Source of the DNA: Lycorma delicatula
Lineage: Eukaryota; Arthropoda; Insecta; Hemiptera; Fulgoridae
DNA: 64,000 bases
Direction of reading: 5' to 3'
Assembly (NCBI RefSeq): GCF_047948215.1
Contig: NC_134455.1
Coordinates: 151,944,575 to 152,008,574, forward strand
The notes under the pieces were generated by a model. It saw nothing but the letters and a program-made list of their open reading frames with translations. It was not told the origin of the DNA and did not search any database. Shown piece by piece: positions 36,470 to 47,850 of this stretch (the first letter of the stretch is position 1; each line of letters begins with the position of its first letter). The translations under genes and the position numbers were made by a program.

Positions 36470-36905
36470 TACTTCCTTGTACAAAGTAAAGTAAGTATTG
36501 TGATCGCGAAAAATTTCGGTTTTCAGATTTCAACGGAAATATCCATTATGACCATCTCTGAATCCATTTTGACTTATTTCAGCGTGACGTCTGTTACGAA
36601 CGTATCTCGCATAACTCAAAAATGATTATCCGTAGGATATTGAAATTTTGGATTTAGGACTGTTGTAACATCTAGTTGTGCACCTCCCCTTTTGATTGCA
36701 ATCGACTGGAACAAAAGCCCAAAACCTAAAATCATCGGATTTTGGACTTTTTCTTAACGGCAGTAATATCATAAGTGGTACTTATTTATTTTCATTGATT
36801 CCAGAGTTATAGCCAAATAAAATTCTAATTGAAATATTTAGATCTTACAAGGGGAAAGCACATCAGTTCGAATCCGACTTCATCTCTTTTTTTAATTTAA
36901 ATATA
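36470..36905 (+). mobile_element. 0.44-kb interspersed repeat with tRNA-like end
   Basis: It begins ACTTCCTTGTACAAAGTAAA, includes GCGAAAAATTTCGGTTTTCA and AACATCTAGTTGTGCACC, and ends GTTCGAATCC (36866-36875) plus GACTTC, followed by an AT-rich tail. It is the plus-strand copy of the family nested in the LINE at 32470-32960. No protein is encoded; it is a nonautonomous element of unknown class. Confidence 0.7.
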
Positions 36906-37850
36906 TAGATTTATTAATAATTACTAACCTCTAATTATAAAAAAAAACTTTACAATAAATAATAATTCAATAATAGCAATAAAAAAAAATTAAAAATATC
37001 AGAAGTTATTAATGAAATAAAATTTTATAAACTTTTCATTTTAAAGTAAGTCATGTGGTGTCCACATAAGATTTTGTTTTATTTATATATTTTTTATTTA
37101 ATTATTTATAACACACCAGATTTGAGACCTGATGATCAGTTTACCGGGTGACGAGGTACGAGACGTACATAGACCAGATATTCTTTTACACACTAAATAT
37201 TATTTATTTAAATTATAGCGCCTACCTGTGATGTCACAACATGGTGGCTTCAAGAAGACTATAACAACTGGTCCATTTCTACCAACCTTTGAAATATTTA
37301 TAACATTAGAATATAATGATTAACAAGAAACAAGTTTGCAACTTAACATTAGGGAATTTCTCACAGGGTAAAAGGGATATCCAAGAGTGAAGAGAAGCGG
37401 GGGCCTGTGTCGCGTGGCCAAAAAACTGCAATCCTATTGCTTTGTGAACCTCATATTCGTACTACTCGTGAAAATTACATTACACGTACTTAATTTTATC
37501 CAGAAGTTTAAATTGCAATAATAAAAAGTGTAAAATAATTCTGTTAATTAAGATTGTATAATAAACAAGATTAGAAAAATGTGAAAGAAAGAAATATATT
37601 AATACTAGGACATTAATTTTAAAAAATTAAAAATCCGTTACAAAAAGTAAAAAATAAATTTTTAGTTCTTTAAAATTTCCACTTCTGAAATCGACGCCAA
37701 ATTAAAAACAAACAACTTACTAACCCTTACCATGGTGCACACTACAATAATTCGAATTTAAAAAATAATTGAAAAAGGATTATTACTTATTTTTAGAGCG
37801 ATGTTTTAAATCAATTCTATTATTAGGTAGATTTCATAAAAAAAACCATC
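36906..37850. other. Intergenic stretch, no gene seen
   Basis: This sequence is AT-rich with a somewhat less AT-rich part at 37130-37450 that may be a repeat. No domain or RNA gene was found. Confidence 0.45.
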
Positions 37851-37959
37851 TATTGTAATGGGAACCATGTTCGACTTCCGGAAAATTTCGACATATCTTC
37901 GTGTTTCACATCCCCCAGACTCCAAAACCACCGTCAGTTCAAACGTTTTTATATGCATT

Positions 37960-37995
<36 letters not shown>

Positions 37996-38500
37996 TTCAC
38001 TTTCTTTTGGACACGATAACTGCCGTAATTTTGCGCCAACCACTTTCAAATTGTTCCTTAAAAATAACTTGTCCCAAAATCTCATTCCAGTTCGTTAACG
38101 GCCAAAATCGGACCATGGGGCGGCTTTTTTGAAAAAACAAAATATTGCTATAACTTTCTCATTAAGTAAAATATCGAATTCGTTTAAAGTTTCTACTGTT
38201 CTTTGGATAAGAGCCTAAAACTTATCTAAGTGAAGTGGTCGTTAGTCTTCTAAACATTATCTAAAACTTTTGTCTGAAACAATTTTTGACATGATCAACC
38301 CTTACGGCCAAGGATGACCAAAATGTTGCTGGAATTGTAAGAAGATGGGGCTTGTCATATTCTAAACATGTGAATCTTTTTTTCACATGCAACCATTGAC
38401 GTATTGAATAAATTTGAAGTTTTTCTTAACTTAAAGGTGGAAACTTTTTTATCCCCTATTTAGCACCGGTGAAATCTACCTTTCTGTCTTTCTTCTGCCT
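37850..38500. repeat. Probable interspersed repeat with (TA)n core
   Basis: A segment of distinct, less AT-rich texture surrounds a TA run at 37969-37995, with CGGCCAAAATCGGACCATGG near 38098. The style is that of a dispersed noncoding repeat, but only one copy is in this window. Confidence 0.35.
37969..37995. repeat. TA microsatellite
   Basis: About 13 TA dinucleotides inside the repeat at 37850-38500. Confidence 0.9.
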
Positions 38501-39275
38501 TTCTGCGTGCCGGAAGGGATTTTTTTTAAAGTATTTTATTTCAAAATTGTCAATTTTCTTTTTAATTTAAAAAAAGAAAAGTTTCCACTTAAATTATTTG
38601 GAAGAAACTTACTGCGGGATCATCACGAGAATATTACTATAAAAAAATTGTCGAAATGCGTTTGAGAAAAATGATTTTTTTAAGACTGTTAAAAATACAC
38701 AAACATTTTATATATAAGTAAAAAAAAAAATAATAAGCAATTTATTATAAAAAAAAGGAGATTAAATTAGTAGAAGAGGGAAATTACTTGATATGTAAGC
38801 GAAATTTTCTATCGTGAAAATGTGCTTAAAACTTAACAAATACTTTTTAAAGCAGTTATTGTGTTACTTTCTCATCAGTTATAGCATACTGTTTACTGTA
38901 ACTGTCGAGTTAAACTAGGGAATAAGGTAGACGTGCTAAAAAAACTATTTTTTCTTTTGTACACAAGTCATGAAATTTCGAGAAATATAAAAATAGGGTT
39001 ATAAATTCTGTTCTCAATATTATAAATGCGATTGTTCAATATCATTATTTATAAATTATATATTCATAATTACAATTACGGTGATGCTCCTGTAAATTAC
39101 AGTAAATCAATCTTCCAGTATCAAAGACCTGCGGTCGTCTATAACCAGTTATATTCGTTTTCTCTTATGAATTAAACATCAGTTATTCCCCATTAAATTT
39201 CTTCTAGTACTGTAATTTACTACTCCTTTGAAAAGGTAGAGATGTATACAACATAAAATTCTTCGTATTTTACTT

Positions 39276-39285
39276 GGGATTTACA
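39276..39285 (+). promoter_or_regulatory. Weak NF-kappaB/Relish-like motif upstream of defensin
   Basis: GGGATTTACA resembles the GGGRNTYYYY kappaB consensus at 8 of 10 positions. A reversed GGGGAAT lies at 39185-39191. Insect defensins are usually induced through such sites; the matches here are imperfect. Confidence 0.25.
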
Positions 39286-39303
39286 ATAATGTTTCAATTG
39301 ACT

Positions 39304-39310
39304 TATATAA
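39304..39310 (+). promoter_or_regulatory. Possible TATA box of the defensin gene
   Basis: TATATAA lies 135 bases before the defensin start codon, compatible with a transcription start about 30 bases on and a short 5' UTR. In such AT-rich sequence this could be chance. Confidence 0.3.
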
Positions 39311-39444
39311 ATCTATTCAGAAATATGAACAAACATTATTCGCCATCGAAACGTTCATCACTTAAAATCGTAGCCTATACACAATACCGTAATACTCTCT
39401 ATTTTTTGAATTTGACAAATTTCGTACAGTAGTATAAAATAAAA

Positions 39445-39550
39445 ATGAAATTCAACGTATTGTCTGCTTTTTCAGTTGCATTATTAATGTTTATTATATT
39501 GTTACAATCATCAAGGGCATATCCAGCACCAGATGAGTTCGATGAACAAG
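39445..39550 (+). CDS. Defensin exon 1 (signal peptide and start of propeptide)
   Basis: The start ATG has context AAAAATGAA. It encodes 35 codons plus one base: [20 protein letters not shown], then the signal cut region and PAPDEFDEQ. The donor is GTATGT at 39551. Confidence 0.92.
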
Positions 39551-42500
39551 GTATGTAATTTTTAAATTACGAATATTATATATTAAGCTAAAATAAAGTT
39601 TATCAGTTTTCATTGTTTTCATTTCAATTTACGTATAATAAGCTCTTCAGTTTTCAGTTATTTGAACCACCATTATCCGATATATGAATATTTATTTTTA
39701 CTAAACTCACGATCTATTTTATTCTTTTTTCCGTTAAATTTGATTAATAACATAATAACGTATATTGTTACTCGGAGTTCACTTATGAAAACAAATAATC
39801 CAGAAGCAATACATTTTCGTGATTTAACGATTGAAGAAATGCGACGTGTTTCTGCTGCAGTAGTCTTTACTTTTCGGTTTACGAACAAAACGCGTTATCA
39901 GACATTTTTAGAACAAAAACTTAAATCGGTCATCATTTACCCAATAATTATAAAATAAGAATCTAATGGTCGGTTACTTAAATTGTACAGAATTATATGT
40001 ATAAATTTTATCTAATATTTTGTAGGCATAATCCAATCTACTGTAGAAACTACTGTCTGGAAATTGAAAAACTGCACCTGAACTTAAGACTTAAGTCAAT
40101 ATTAAAACTTTAAAATCTTAAATCATAAAATATGCAACGTCTACAAACCAAACTTTTTTCACATTAGGTTATAAAGAACTTATTGAAACAACAATAAATA
40201 TGACTACGATCTCGAAGAAAAAGCAAGAAACATGATTTTTGCAGTTTTTTTTTTTTTGTAAACTCTATTTACGGTCTCAAGAACTTCAATAACATTTTAT
40301 AGAACGGTATGCAGTATACATATGTTAAAATATGGCACTACTCTAAAAAGATTTACTCTATCTTGGCTTAATATGAAATATTAACTTGATCTTGACTTTC
40401 ATCAAATTGCAGGTCATTTTGTTTAAATATTAGAAATGTCGAACCTTTCAAAAAATTTCCATCCGGTAGCAGTATCAAAAATGATTTTTTCACAAGTTTA
40501 CAAAAGAAATTGAACAGTAAGGCAGTTCTTAAAAAAAGAAGCATCTTTCTGTAGAAAATTGCGAAAGTAAAATAGAAATGTTTGTGTAGATTCGAAGTCT
40601 TTATCGTAAACCCATAAAAAATCAACATCTTTGTGATTTATTAATAATAGAAGTGTTACTTTTATAAATAAAATTTATCCTAAAAATATTCACTCCAAAA
40701 GATGAATTTAATGTAGGCTACAACCTTTTTTTGTTTTTGAGGTTTCGGATTCAGATTCTGACATTAAAAAAAACAAAATTCAGTCATAAAGATACAAAAT
40801 TAAATAATAGCAACATAATAGTTCACCTATTAGACCGAATTACTTAATATTTTTAAAAACACCATTAACAATGAATGTTGTAATATTTATCGTTTAATAC
40901 ATATTTCTATTACACATAGTTTAAATTTTTATATTTACAGGAACTGTTAAATCGAGACTAAGTTATTTTTTTTACTTACACGCATGACGGCGCACCCAAA
41001 AACACAAACACACTTAAGACACAAGAAAAAACTGAAACCTGTAAATATTTTTCCCGACTCAAAAATAACACCCTATAAGACATCCGCAAACGTACGAAGT
41101 CGCATTTATTAGTTTGTTACCCAGACATTTGAACTTGGATTCGTTGAAAACAGTAACGCATATTATTATTGTAGAGGTTTTTTCTGTCAAACGAAAATGA
41201 CCTGTTCGTGGAAAAAACAAGTGTGTGTTCAAACTGTTGGAAAAAACAGATTGAATTATTAATTTGAAATCTTTTTAATGTCTGCAACTCATTTTTCCAT
41301 TATAATCCTAAACTTGTTTTTTGTTTTTAAGAGCAAATTTTATTTTAATATTTTTTTCAACGCATTGGCTACAGAATGTTCGGTTAACGCCAGCGAATAC
41401 AATATTATCGTTTTATCATAAGATTTGACAGTTTTGTGACCCTTTTATTCTGCACTTTAATATAACAGAATTTTCATAAGATTTATTTTATTTTTGAAAT
41501 TTTTCGATCTTAGCAGTTAGTTTACAGCATATTTAATATCGATAAAACAACAGTTTGATTGATGGGCAAATTACCTTTGAAAGGTGTTGTCTGGTTTCGT
41601 TAAATTAACGTTCCTTAGTATGAGCTGACAGCTCTGTTTGGCGATCAACATCTGTGATGTGCAGTATTACTACTGGGCGGTAAACATAGTTTTTACCGAA
41701 GTGAAACAACAGTTCGTTTATTCTGAGAAAGAACAGTTCAGTCAGGCTGTTTGATATTTTCCGACACATCACTATATTATTAAGAATTATGGGGAGTACT
41801 CACATTTGTTTGTTACGAAATAAGTTTATTTTGTTATTGCTGCGACAAAATAAATTTGCCGTCGACCAGCTAAATACATTTTAATACTATTGATTTATAT
41901 TTTAATTGATGTAGAGTTCATAACTCGCTTTTAATACTATGATTATCCTTTTTTTTTATATAAATGTAATTTACGCGATTTAATATTTACAAAAAAACTA
42001 TGGTTTATAACTATAACACTATTCCCTGCGACGTTTCCCTCATTCTTAACACAGAAGCTCTGATACACTCCTGCTGTAGACAAATATATCCCTTTTGGTT
42101 CCCCTTTCCATTACCCTAAAATACCCTATATCCTGGGAAGGGGCCAGGGTAGAAAATCGTATATGTTACAAAACGCATAGAATCACTTTGAATGCGGGTT
42201 TTCTTTCTTCTCAATGTATTACTTGACCGTTGTTAATCTTATAAATTCATTTAACAAACGTATGGGTAAATTAATTTTATTCAGTTGATGGGTTATTAAT
42301 TACTAAGGTCTTTGATAATATAAATAATCTTGTTCTTAATATAGACTTTTCTACTTCTTCTTTTTCCTTTTTAGCCTCCGGTAATTACCTTTCAGATAAT
42401 AATTCAGGGGATGAATGAGTATGATGTATATGAGTGTAAATGAAGTGTAGTCTTGTACAATCTCAGGTTGACCGTTCCTGAGATGTGTGGTTAATTGAAC

Positions 42501-45500
42501 CCCAACCACCAAAGAACACCGGTATCCACGATCTAGTATTCAAATCCGTGTAAAAATAACTGATTTTACTAGGACTTAAATTTTACTCTCGACTTCCAAA
42601 TCAGCCGATCTGAGAAGACGCGTTCACCAGTAGACCAACCCGGTGGGTTTAGACTTTTCTACTGAAATGAATGACTGAAACGCATACAGGCGACACAACA
42701 ATGTTGTTGCTTGGTACCACGGCAGCGACAGCCGCAATTCGAATCATTTTACTATCCTTTTAGTACAGTGATTCCCAAATTTTCCGAGTTGCGGCGCCCT
42801 TTTTCAATTAAAATTTTTCCATGGCGCCCCACCCTAAGTAAAAGTATGACTACTCGTAAGTAAGAGATAAAAATAAATAAAACTTGTGTATCGTCATTAT
42901 TTTTTTACTTCATTAACATTATATTAATAATCATAAATGTCTTGGTTCAATTAATTATGAAGCGTTTACAATACTTCACGGTGCACCTGTGAAAAGGATG
43001 CGGCTCCCCGGGGCGCCGCGGCGCACAGTTAGGGAATCAATGTTTTAGTATATTTGCTTCATTACCTAACAGCGAATGGGCCGTCGTAAGATATATTTTG
43101 ATGTTAGTACCGGATCGCAGAACACTTTTTTTTTTTTAGTTTAATCACCTCAACGTAATATTTTGAAAAATTATGACAAAATTATGACAAATTATGACAA
43201 AATTATGACAAATTTACATTTTTAAATTTAATTTGATTTAATTATTTATGTATATAATTATATATTTATTTATTTGTATTTTATATATATATACAGAATG
43301 TACCACGAAGTTCTACCGGGACTTTCGTAACCTATTATAATCGTGAGAAAAATGGAAAAAGTTCATATAACATATTTCCCAAAATGCTTCGTTTGTGAGT
43401 TACGGTTACTGGAAGTTATTTCTCTCGGATTTCAGCTACCCCGGTGAAATGAGATCGTACTGCAATTTTTAGGACTTAATTAACGGAGAATTAGTGATTT
43501 CTTATGATTTTTGACCTGAAAAATCGAATAAAATAGGTTCCAGAACCGTATATCAGTAGTTTTTGAGAAATCTGGAGTGAAAACCAATAAAGTGGGATAA
43601 AAACCCCTGCTTTTTGTGTTTAACGTACAATAACTTTGTTAAATGGGTAATAAATACATAAAACTTTTAAACAAGCTTGTAGAGAATTTAATTTTTAACA
43701 AAATTGTGTAAGATAAGTTGAATAAATCAAAGAAAAATTTAATATTTTCGGACACTTTATTTTCACATGGCCTTTGAACATCTTTTGACATTAAAAGTTA
43801 CGTTATGACTTGCTACGTATTCTTTCAGTCAGAAATATAATTTGCTTACATTAAATATTCATTTAAACATCAAGAAAGCATTTTTGAAAGTTTATGTTTG
43901 AAGCGTTGCTTTATATGGAAGTGAAACTTGGACGATCGGATTACCTGAAAAGATTACAAGCTTTTGAAATGTGGTGTTGACAAATGAAGAGGTGTTTCGG
44001 GCAAATTGACGAAGAAAGAAGCATTTGAAAAAATATAGCTAAAAGAAGAGACAAACTTACAGGCCATATCTGAAGGCATCCTGGAATAGTCGCTTTGATA
44101 TTGGAGGAAAAGGGAAAAAAACTGTGCAGAAAGGCAAGTTTGGATATGTAAAACAAATTGTTAGGGATGTAGGCTGTAGGGGGTATACCGAAAAAAACGA
44201 TTGGAATTAGATAGGGAATCTTGGAGAGCTGCGTCTAACCAGTCAAATGACTGAAGATAAAAAAAACGTATCCTTTAACTTCAAATGAAACCACCTCGAT
44301 AGGATTTAAATCTGGGTGGTATGGAGGTAGTCTAAGTCATGCCCTTTCTTTTGTAAATGTTCGTCAGATAGACAGTTGACTATTCCCTATTTGCTTTTAC
44401 AAATTTGTATAATTGTGGTTTCAGCATCAAGAAAAAATGAAGAACAAAATTGCTTCTGCAACCACTTTATCATATATTTTTTTCTTGAATTAAAAATTGG
44501 TGATTTTTCTAAAACGGCATTGTGATAGGATGTCTTATTAGAAATTACCAAAGAATTATCGGGAAGGTTTGGAATTAACATCTCTTATCTTCATTTTAAG
44601 TAATTTTCCCCTCGTTTAACCTCTGTAATCGCCACTTTTTAATTTGCTTGCCAAGTTAGTAAGGCGTACGGAATAATAACCCATTTCTCCTCCGGCATCC
44701 ACTATATACTATGTCTATTGCCTTTTCAAATAGGAACTATCAGCCCGTCACCTGAGTCACTACACAAAGATTTATTTTTACGTAGTGCGAGAAGATAATG
44801 TTACACTGTTGGCCTACTTTCGGTTCTAAATTTTTTTACGGCAGATATTGGATACGCTTAAATCTTATATCACTCTGTGAGAACCTTCCTGTTATTTTCG
44901 GTTTTTCTCCACCTAAAGCCCAATTCTTTTATTTGTTTTCGCATACTCGACTTTTTTGCTTTATAACCAATGGCATCTTTAAGCGCTAACTTTATCTTTT
45001 TCACAATCCTTATTGTTTTACCTTGTTTTTATCCTTATTGTTTTTTATGAATTTCTTGAAATTCGTTTTTAGCCCGTCTCGGCACACACTTGTCATCTAG
45101 TCCCGTTGCAGGAATTTTACGAGAGGGGGTTTGTATTTTATTAAGTAGAAAAAGAAGTCTCCACCGGATTTTCACTAATTATTCTAACAACCGCTTTTTC
45201 TATTTTCTCACTCTTTGGACTAGAGATCACGACATCCCACACACAGCAAGCTGTTTTTTCTTCACATTCTTTAATGTGAATCCAGGGGTTTATCTTCTTT
45301 TTCCGACTTTCGAAATAGATCACCTTCTCCTTTCACAGACTTATAAATACTATTTATTATTTCCCGGGCCTGCTGTTTTTTTTCGAGAGAATTAAGTTCA
45401 CTCATAATTATAAAACACTAAAAATACAGAACCGATTATAAAACGTGATTATTTTTCTCAATCAAGACTCGAATAAAATGAAACGGAATTTGTACATATG

Positions 45501-46686
45501 CAGTTACATGACCAACAAATACAGAACAATTAGTTAATTGGATTATAATCAAGCATTCAATAACGCCAACTTACAGGCGATTATTTATTTTTTATATTGG
45601 CCTGGCTGTACTTGAAAGCTACGAACACACAGCAAACAACATAGCTATATCGTTTCTTGATATATGATTGTAAGAAAGATGACTCTCATTTCCTGAGTTA
45701 AAATACTTGAGGTTTGTCCGTATTTATTTTTGCAATAAATAAAATCACGATAATGATAATTATATATTTAAAAATATACCGTAAATTTTTTTTTATGGCA
45801 AAATACTTAATCATTTACAAGTATAAACAGCAGAATCAGAAATATTTAAAATTAATCTATAACACCATCTGGTAAAATAAAATAATAAGTTATATTTTTA
45901 AGAAAGCAATTTGTTTCTGTGCGTGAAAACTAAACTGAATGCTTTCACAGTTTGGATAACAGGTATCTGTTACTGGTAACAAGGTAACTGTTACCTTGGA
46001 CTAGCCGTCGTAATCCAAGCTTCAGGATTCATTGCGACAGCTATAAATCTTTTACTGATTTAAGCTTTTTTTATGCTTCGGTCAAATAAACATTTTACAA
46101 TCATCGACTATAATTATCCTTCAGATCTTAATAAAATAATCACTTTATATTTTATTAAAATATCTAATTTTAACAATCTTTTTTATTAACTTTTACGGAT
46201 ATCTAAGACTTTAATAAAATTTGTAATGTTTTATAACTGTAGAACGCCTATTTTCTGTAAATAAGATAAAGTCAATTTTCTTATTTTAGTATTTCAGATA
46301 CCGCGCAGTATCCATTAAATAATAATAATATAAGTACATATCAAATACATAAGAGATAAAACATTAAAAATATCAGACTATCCATTTAAAACCTGGTAGA
46401 AGTTAATCTGGATTATCGATGTCCTACTGTATCTGATTTAATATAAACTTATTTATTTATTTATTATTTTGTAATCGATGATAAAATATGTTTGTATTTT
46501 ACAGAATTTGCTGAGTATGAACCGCTGGAAAATGTGCATTCTCGAATTCGCAGAGCTACCTGTGATCTTCTAAGTTTTCAATCAAAATGGGTCACACCAA
46601 ATCATGCAGCATGCGCTGCTCATTGCATAGTTTTAGGAAAAAAAGGAGGCCGATGTAAGGATGCCGTATGCCACTGCCGAAATTAA
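39445..46686 (+). CDS. Insect defensin precursor, two exons, complete
   Basis: Exons 39445-39550 and 46505-46686 join (phase 1, GT-AG) to 95 codons plus TAA. Residues 1 to about 24 form a signal peptide (MKFN, hydrophobic core LLMFIILL, small residues before the cut). An acidic propeptide follows, ending in the furin-like RIRR, and then a 43-residue mature peptide with six cysteines spaced C-x16-C-x3-C-x9-C-x4-C-x1-C. This is the CS-alpha-beta defensin fold, with the HAACAAHC helix and the final VCHCRN strand. Secreted defensins of this type act against mainly Gram-positive bacteria. The mature sequence resembles hemipteran (triatomine) defensins. The only neighbours within 10 kb are transposon remnants; the 6,954-bp intron is unusually long for so small a gene. 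A kappaB-like site and a TATA-like box lie upstream. Identification is firm. Confidence 0.95.
39551..42040 (+). other. Defensin intron, 5' part, no gene seen
   Basis: This is AT-rich. The open frame at 39662-39958 has no recognisable domain and is probably chance. A less AT-rich block at about 41590-41800 may be a transposon end. No RNA gene was found. Confidence 0.45.
42040..42190 (+). repeat. Repeat shared with 46930-47095
   Basis: The blocks GCTCTGATACACTCCTGCTG, TTTTGGTTCCCCTTTCCAT and ATACCCTATATCCTGGGAAG match 46970-47060 with few changes and in the same orientation. This copy is a fragment. Confidence 0.75.
42345..42655 (-). mobile_element. tRNA-derived SINE, about 300 bp
   Basis: On the minus strand the element starts at about 42655 with CCGGGTTGGTCTACTGGTGA, a pol III A-box-like head (42637-42623), and a B-box-like GGAAGTCGAGAGT at about 42597-42584. 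A body follows with ACTAGATCGTGGATACCGGT, and then a tail. A second, shorter copy lies at 31045-31195. Transcription would be by RNA polymerase III, with LINE proteins supplied in trans. It lies in the defensin intron. Confidence 0.75.
42766..43042. mobile_element. hAT-type MITE, 277 bp, with 8-bp target duplication
   Basis: The terminal inverted repeats begin CAGTGATTCCCAAA on the left and CATTGATTCCCTAA on the reversed right end, with a GCGGCGCC-rich subterminal part. Both ends are followed directly by the identical 8-mer TTTTAGTA (42758-42765 and 43043-43050). CA-ended repeats plus an 8-bp duplication are the hAT signature. No coding sequence, so it is nonautonomous. Confidence 0.9.
43168..43214. 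repeat. Short tandem array of AAATTATGAC units
   Basis: Four 10-11-bp units in a row, slightly variable in length. Confidence 0.85.
43290..43760. mobile_element. Fragment related to the inverted-repeat element at 21010-22300
   Basis: GAAAAATGGAAAAAGTTCAT, GGATTTCAGCT and AAAATAGGTTCCA..AAC..TA blocks match the arms at 21050-21170 and 22060-22000 (reversed). It sits in the defensin intron next to a LINE 3' end. Confidence 0.6.
43800..44270 (+). mobile_element. 5'-truncated LINE, same family as 52490-55905
   Basis: From about 43825 the sequence follows 55410-55880: AATATAATTTGCTTACAT, AAGAAAGCATTTTTGAAAGT, GTGAAACTTGGACGATC, then the degenerate C-terminal coding region (GTGACAAATGAAGAGGTGT-like, AAGCATTTGGAAAAATATAG-like), ending in a poly-A-rich tail near 44270. 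This is a classic 5' truncation in the defensin intron. Confidence 0.8.
44271..46504 (+). other. Defensin intron, 3' part, no gene seen
   Basis: No coding or RNA feature is supported. A short palindrome CAAGGTAAC-T-GTTACCTTG lies near 45980-46000. A less AT-rich patch at 45060-45390 has open frames on both strands but no recognisable domain. Confidence 0.45.
46505..46686 (+). CDS. Defensin exon 2 (propeptide end and mature peptide)
   Basis: The acceptor TATTTTACAG ends at 46504; the first two bases complete a Glu codon. It encodes the rest of the propeptide to RIRR and the entire six-cysteine mature peptide, ending CHCRN and TAA. Confidence 0.95.
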
Positions 46687-46743
46687 AATTACAGTTTTAC
46701 GTACTATAATAATCCATAAAAATCAAATTAAACAAAAAAAATC

Positions 46744-46749
46744 AATAAA
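46744..46749 (+). terminator. Defensin polyadenylation signal
   Basis: AATAAA lies 58 bases after the defensin stop codon. Confidence 0.7.
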
Positions 46750-46849
46750 AATATTTTAAAAGCGATTCATTTTCGTTATTATTTTCTTCTTAATTGTAAA
46801 CATTTATTTATTTACGCATTAATATTATAAACTACTAGCCTTCTCGTCT

Positions 46850-47360
46850 ACACAAGGGGCTCAGCCCCCTGAACCCCCCGCTGTGATCGTTATCCTCACG
46901 GTTTTGAGAATAACAGTGATAAGCGAAAGCTCTCTTCCACCAAGTTTTACCTTGTTCTTGACATAGACGCTCTGATACGCTTCTGCTGTAGATGAACTCT
47001 TTTGGTTCCTCCTTTCCATCACCATAGAATACCCTACATCTCGGGAAGGGGTCAATGTTGAGAGATGAAAATCATATATGTTGTAAAACGCTTAGACTAG
47101 TATTTCGAAAAACGAACTCAAAAACTGTATTAAAAATACCATTTTAGGTATAAGGTCCTTAAAAAAAAATCATAACTTCACCCTCAAGGGAGCTAGGACC
47201 TCGACCGATGGCTTAAAATTTTTCCTGGGATAACACTAATGTATCCAGAAAATTTGAAAACAATCGGTCGATTGGTTCTCGCGTTGATGCTATTGCAAAC
47301 GAACAGACAGAACCCGCTACAAATTTTCGCATTTACATATTAGATATAAAATTATAATTC
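46850..47360 (+). mobile_element. 0.5-kb interspersed repeat downstream of defensin
   Basis: It begins TACTAGCCTTCTCGTCTACA and GGGGCTCAGCCCCCTGAACC, and ends with GAACAGACAGAACC, TTTTCGCATTTACATATTAG, a head-and-tail style common in noncoding insect repeats. Its 5' half is related to 42040-42190. No protein. Confidence 0.6.
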
Positions 47361-47700
47361 AGATAAGAATTTCGACCAACCTTTAAATCAGCTAATGGTG
47401 TTAACCGTTATCTCTGATTAGGTCTTACATCTATTATATAAATCCAGTGAAAGGTATGGTTTTTTTGTTTAAACTAGATTTAAAACTCTGCTTTGAAGTG
47501 ATTGCTTACCATCCAATTTACCAAACATTTATTTATTTATATACTCAGAGAGAGGGAGAGAAAAGTATTATAAATTATTAATTATAAAATTATATAATTT
47601 AAAATCTTACTGTAGTAGATTCATCATTTTTATTAGTGAATTTTTAGATAAACTGAATTTAAAATGATAAAATTTATTTTTTCTGCTTACCGAGTAGGTG
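47361..47700. other. Intergenic, no feature
   Basis: AT-rich, with a GAGA-type run near 47549. Nothing else was recognised. Confidence 0.5.
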
Positions 47701-47850
47701 TCATTTTAAGTTTCCATTTTCTCCTGGTAATATGCTTTGTTTCATTTTCTGTTTGAATTTTTTTTTAATTCCTTGTTCATTAAGCAAATTTTTATTAAAT
47801 CTATTCAAGGGTAATCTTAATTTTTCACCAAAATTTTTATTTTTTCTCAT
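47701..47850 (-). other. In-frame continuation after the TGA, 49 basic codons
   Basis: It starts ATG directly after the TGA at 47851-47853. The translation is Lys/Asn-rich (MRKNKNFGEKLRLPLNRFNK onward) and ends at TGA 47703-47701. It could be readthrough-type continuation, the remainder of a gene broken by one point mutation, or coincidence. Confidence 0.3.

Noticed and set aside
32470..36905. One large composite element bounded by the two inverted 0.5-kb repeats
   Set aside because: The left copy is inserted inside the LINE (RT resumes on its other side), so the two copies are independent insertions.
39662..39958. 98-codon open frame just after defensin exon 1
   Set aside because: It has an opposite-strand overlapping frame, no domain, no splice support, and lies inside the defensin intron. 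Probably chance.
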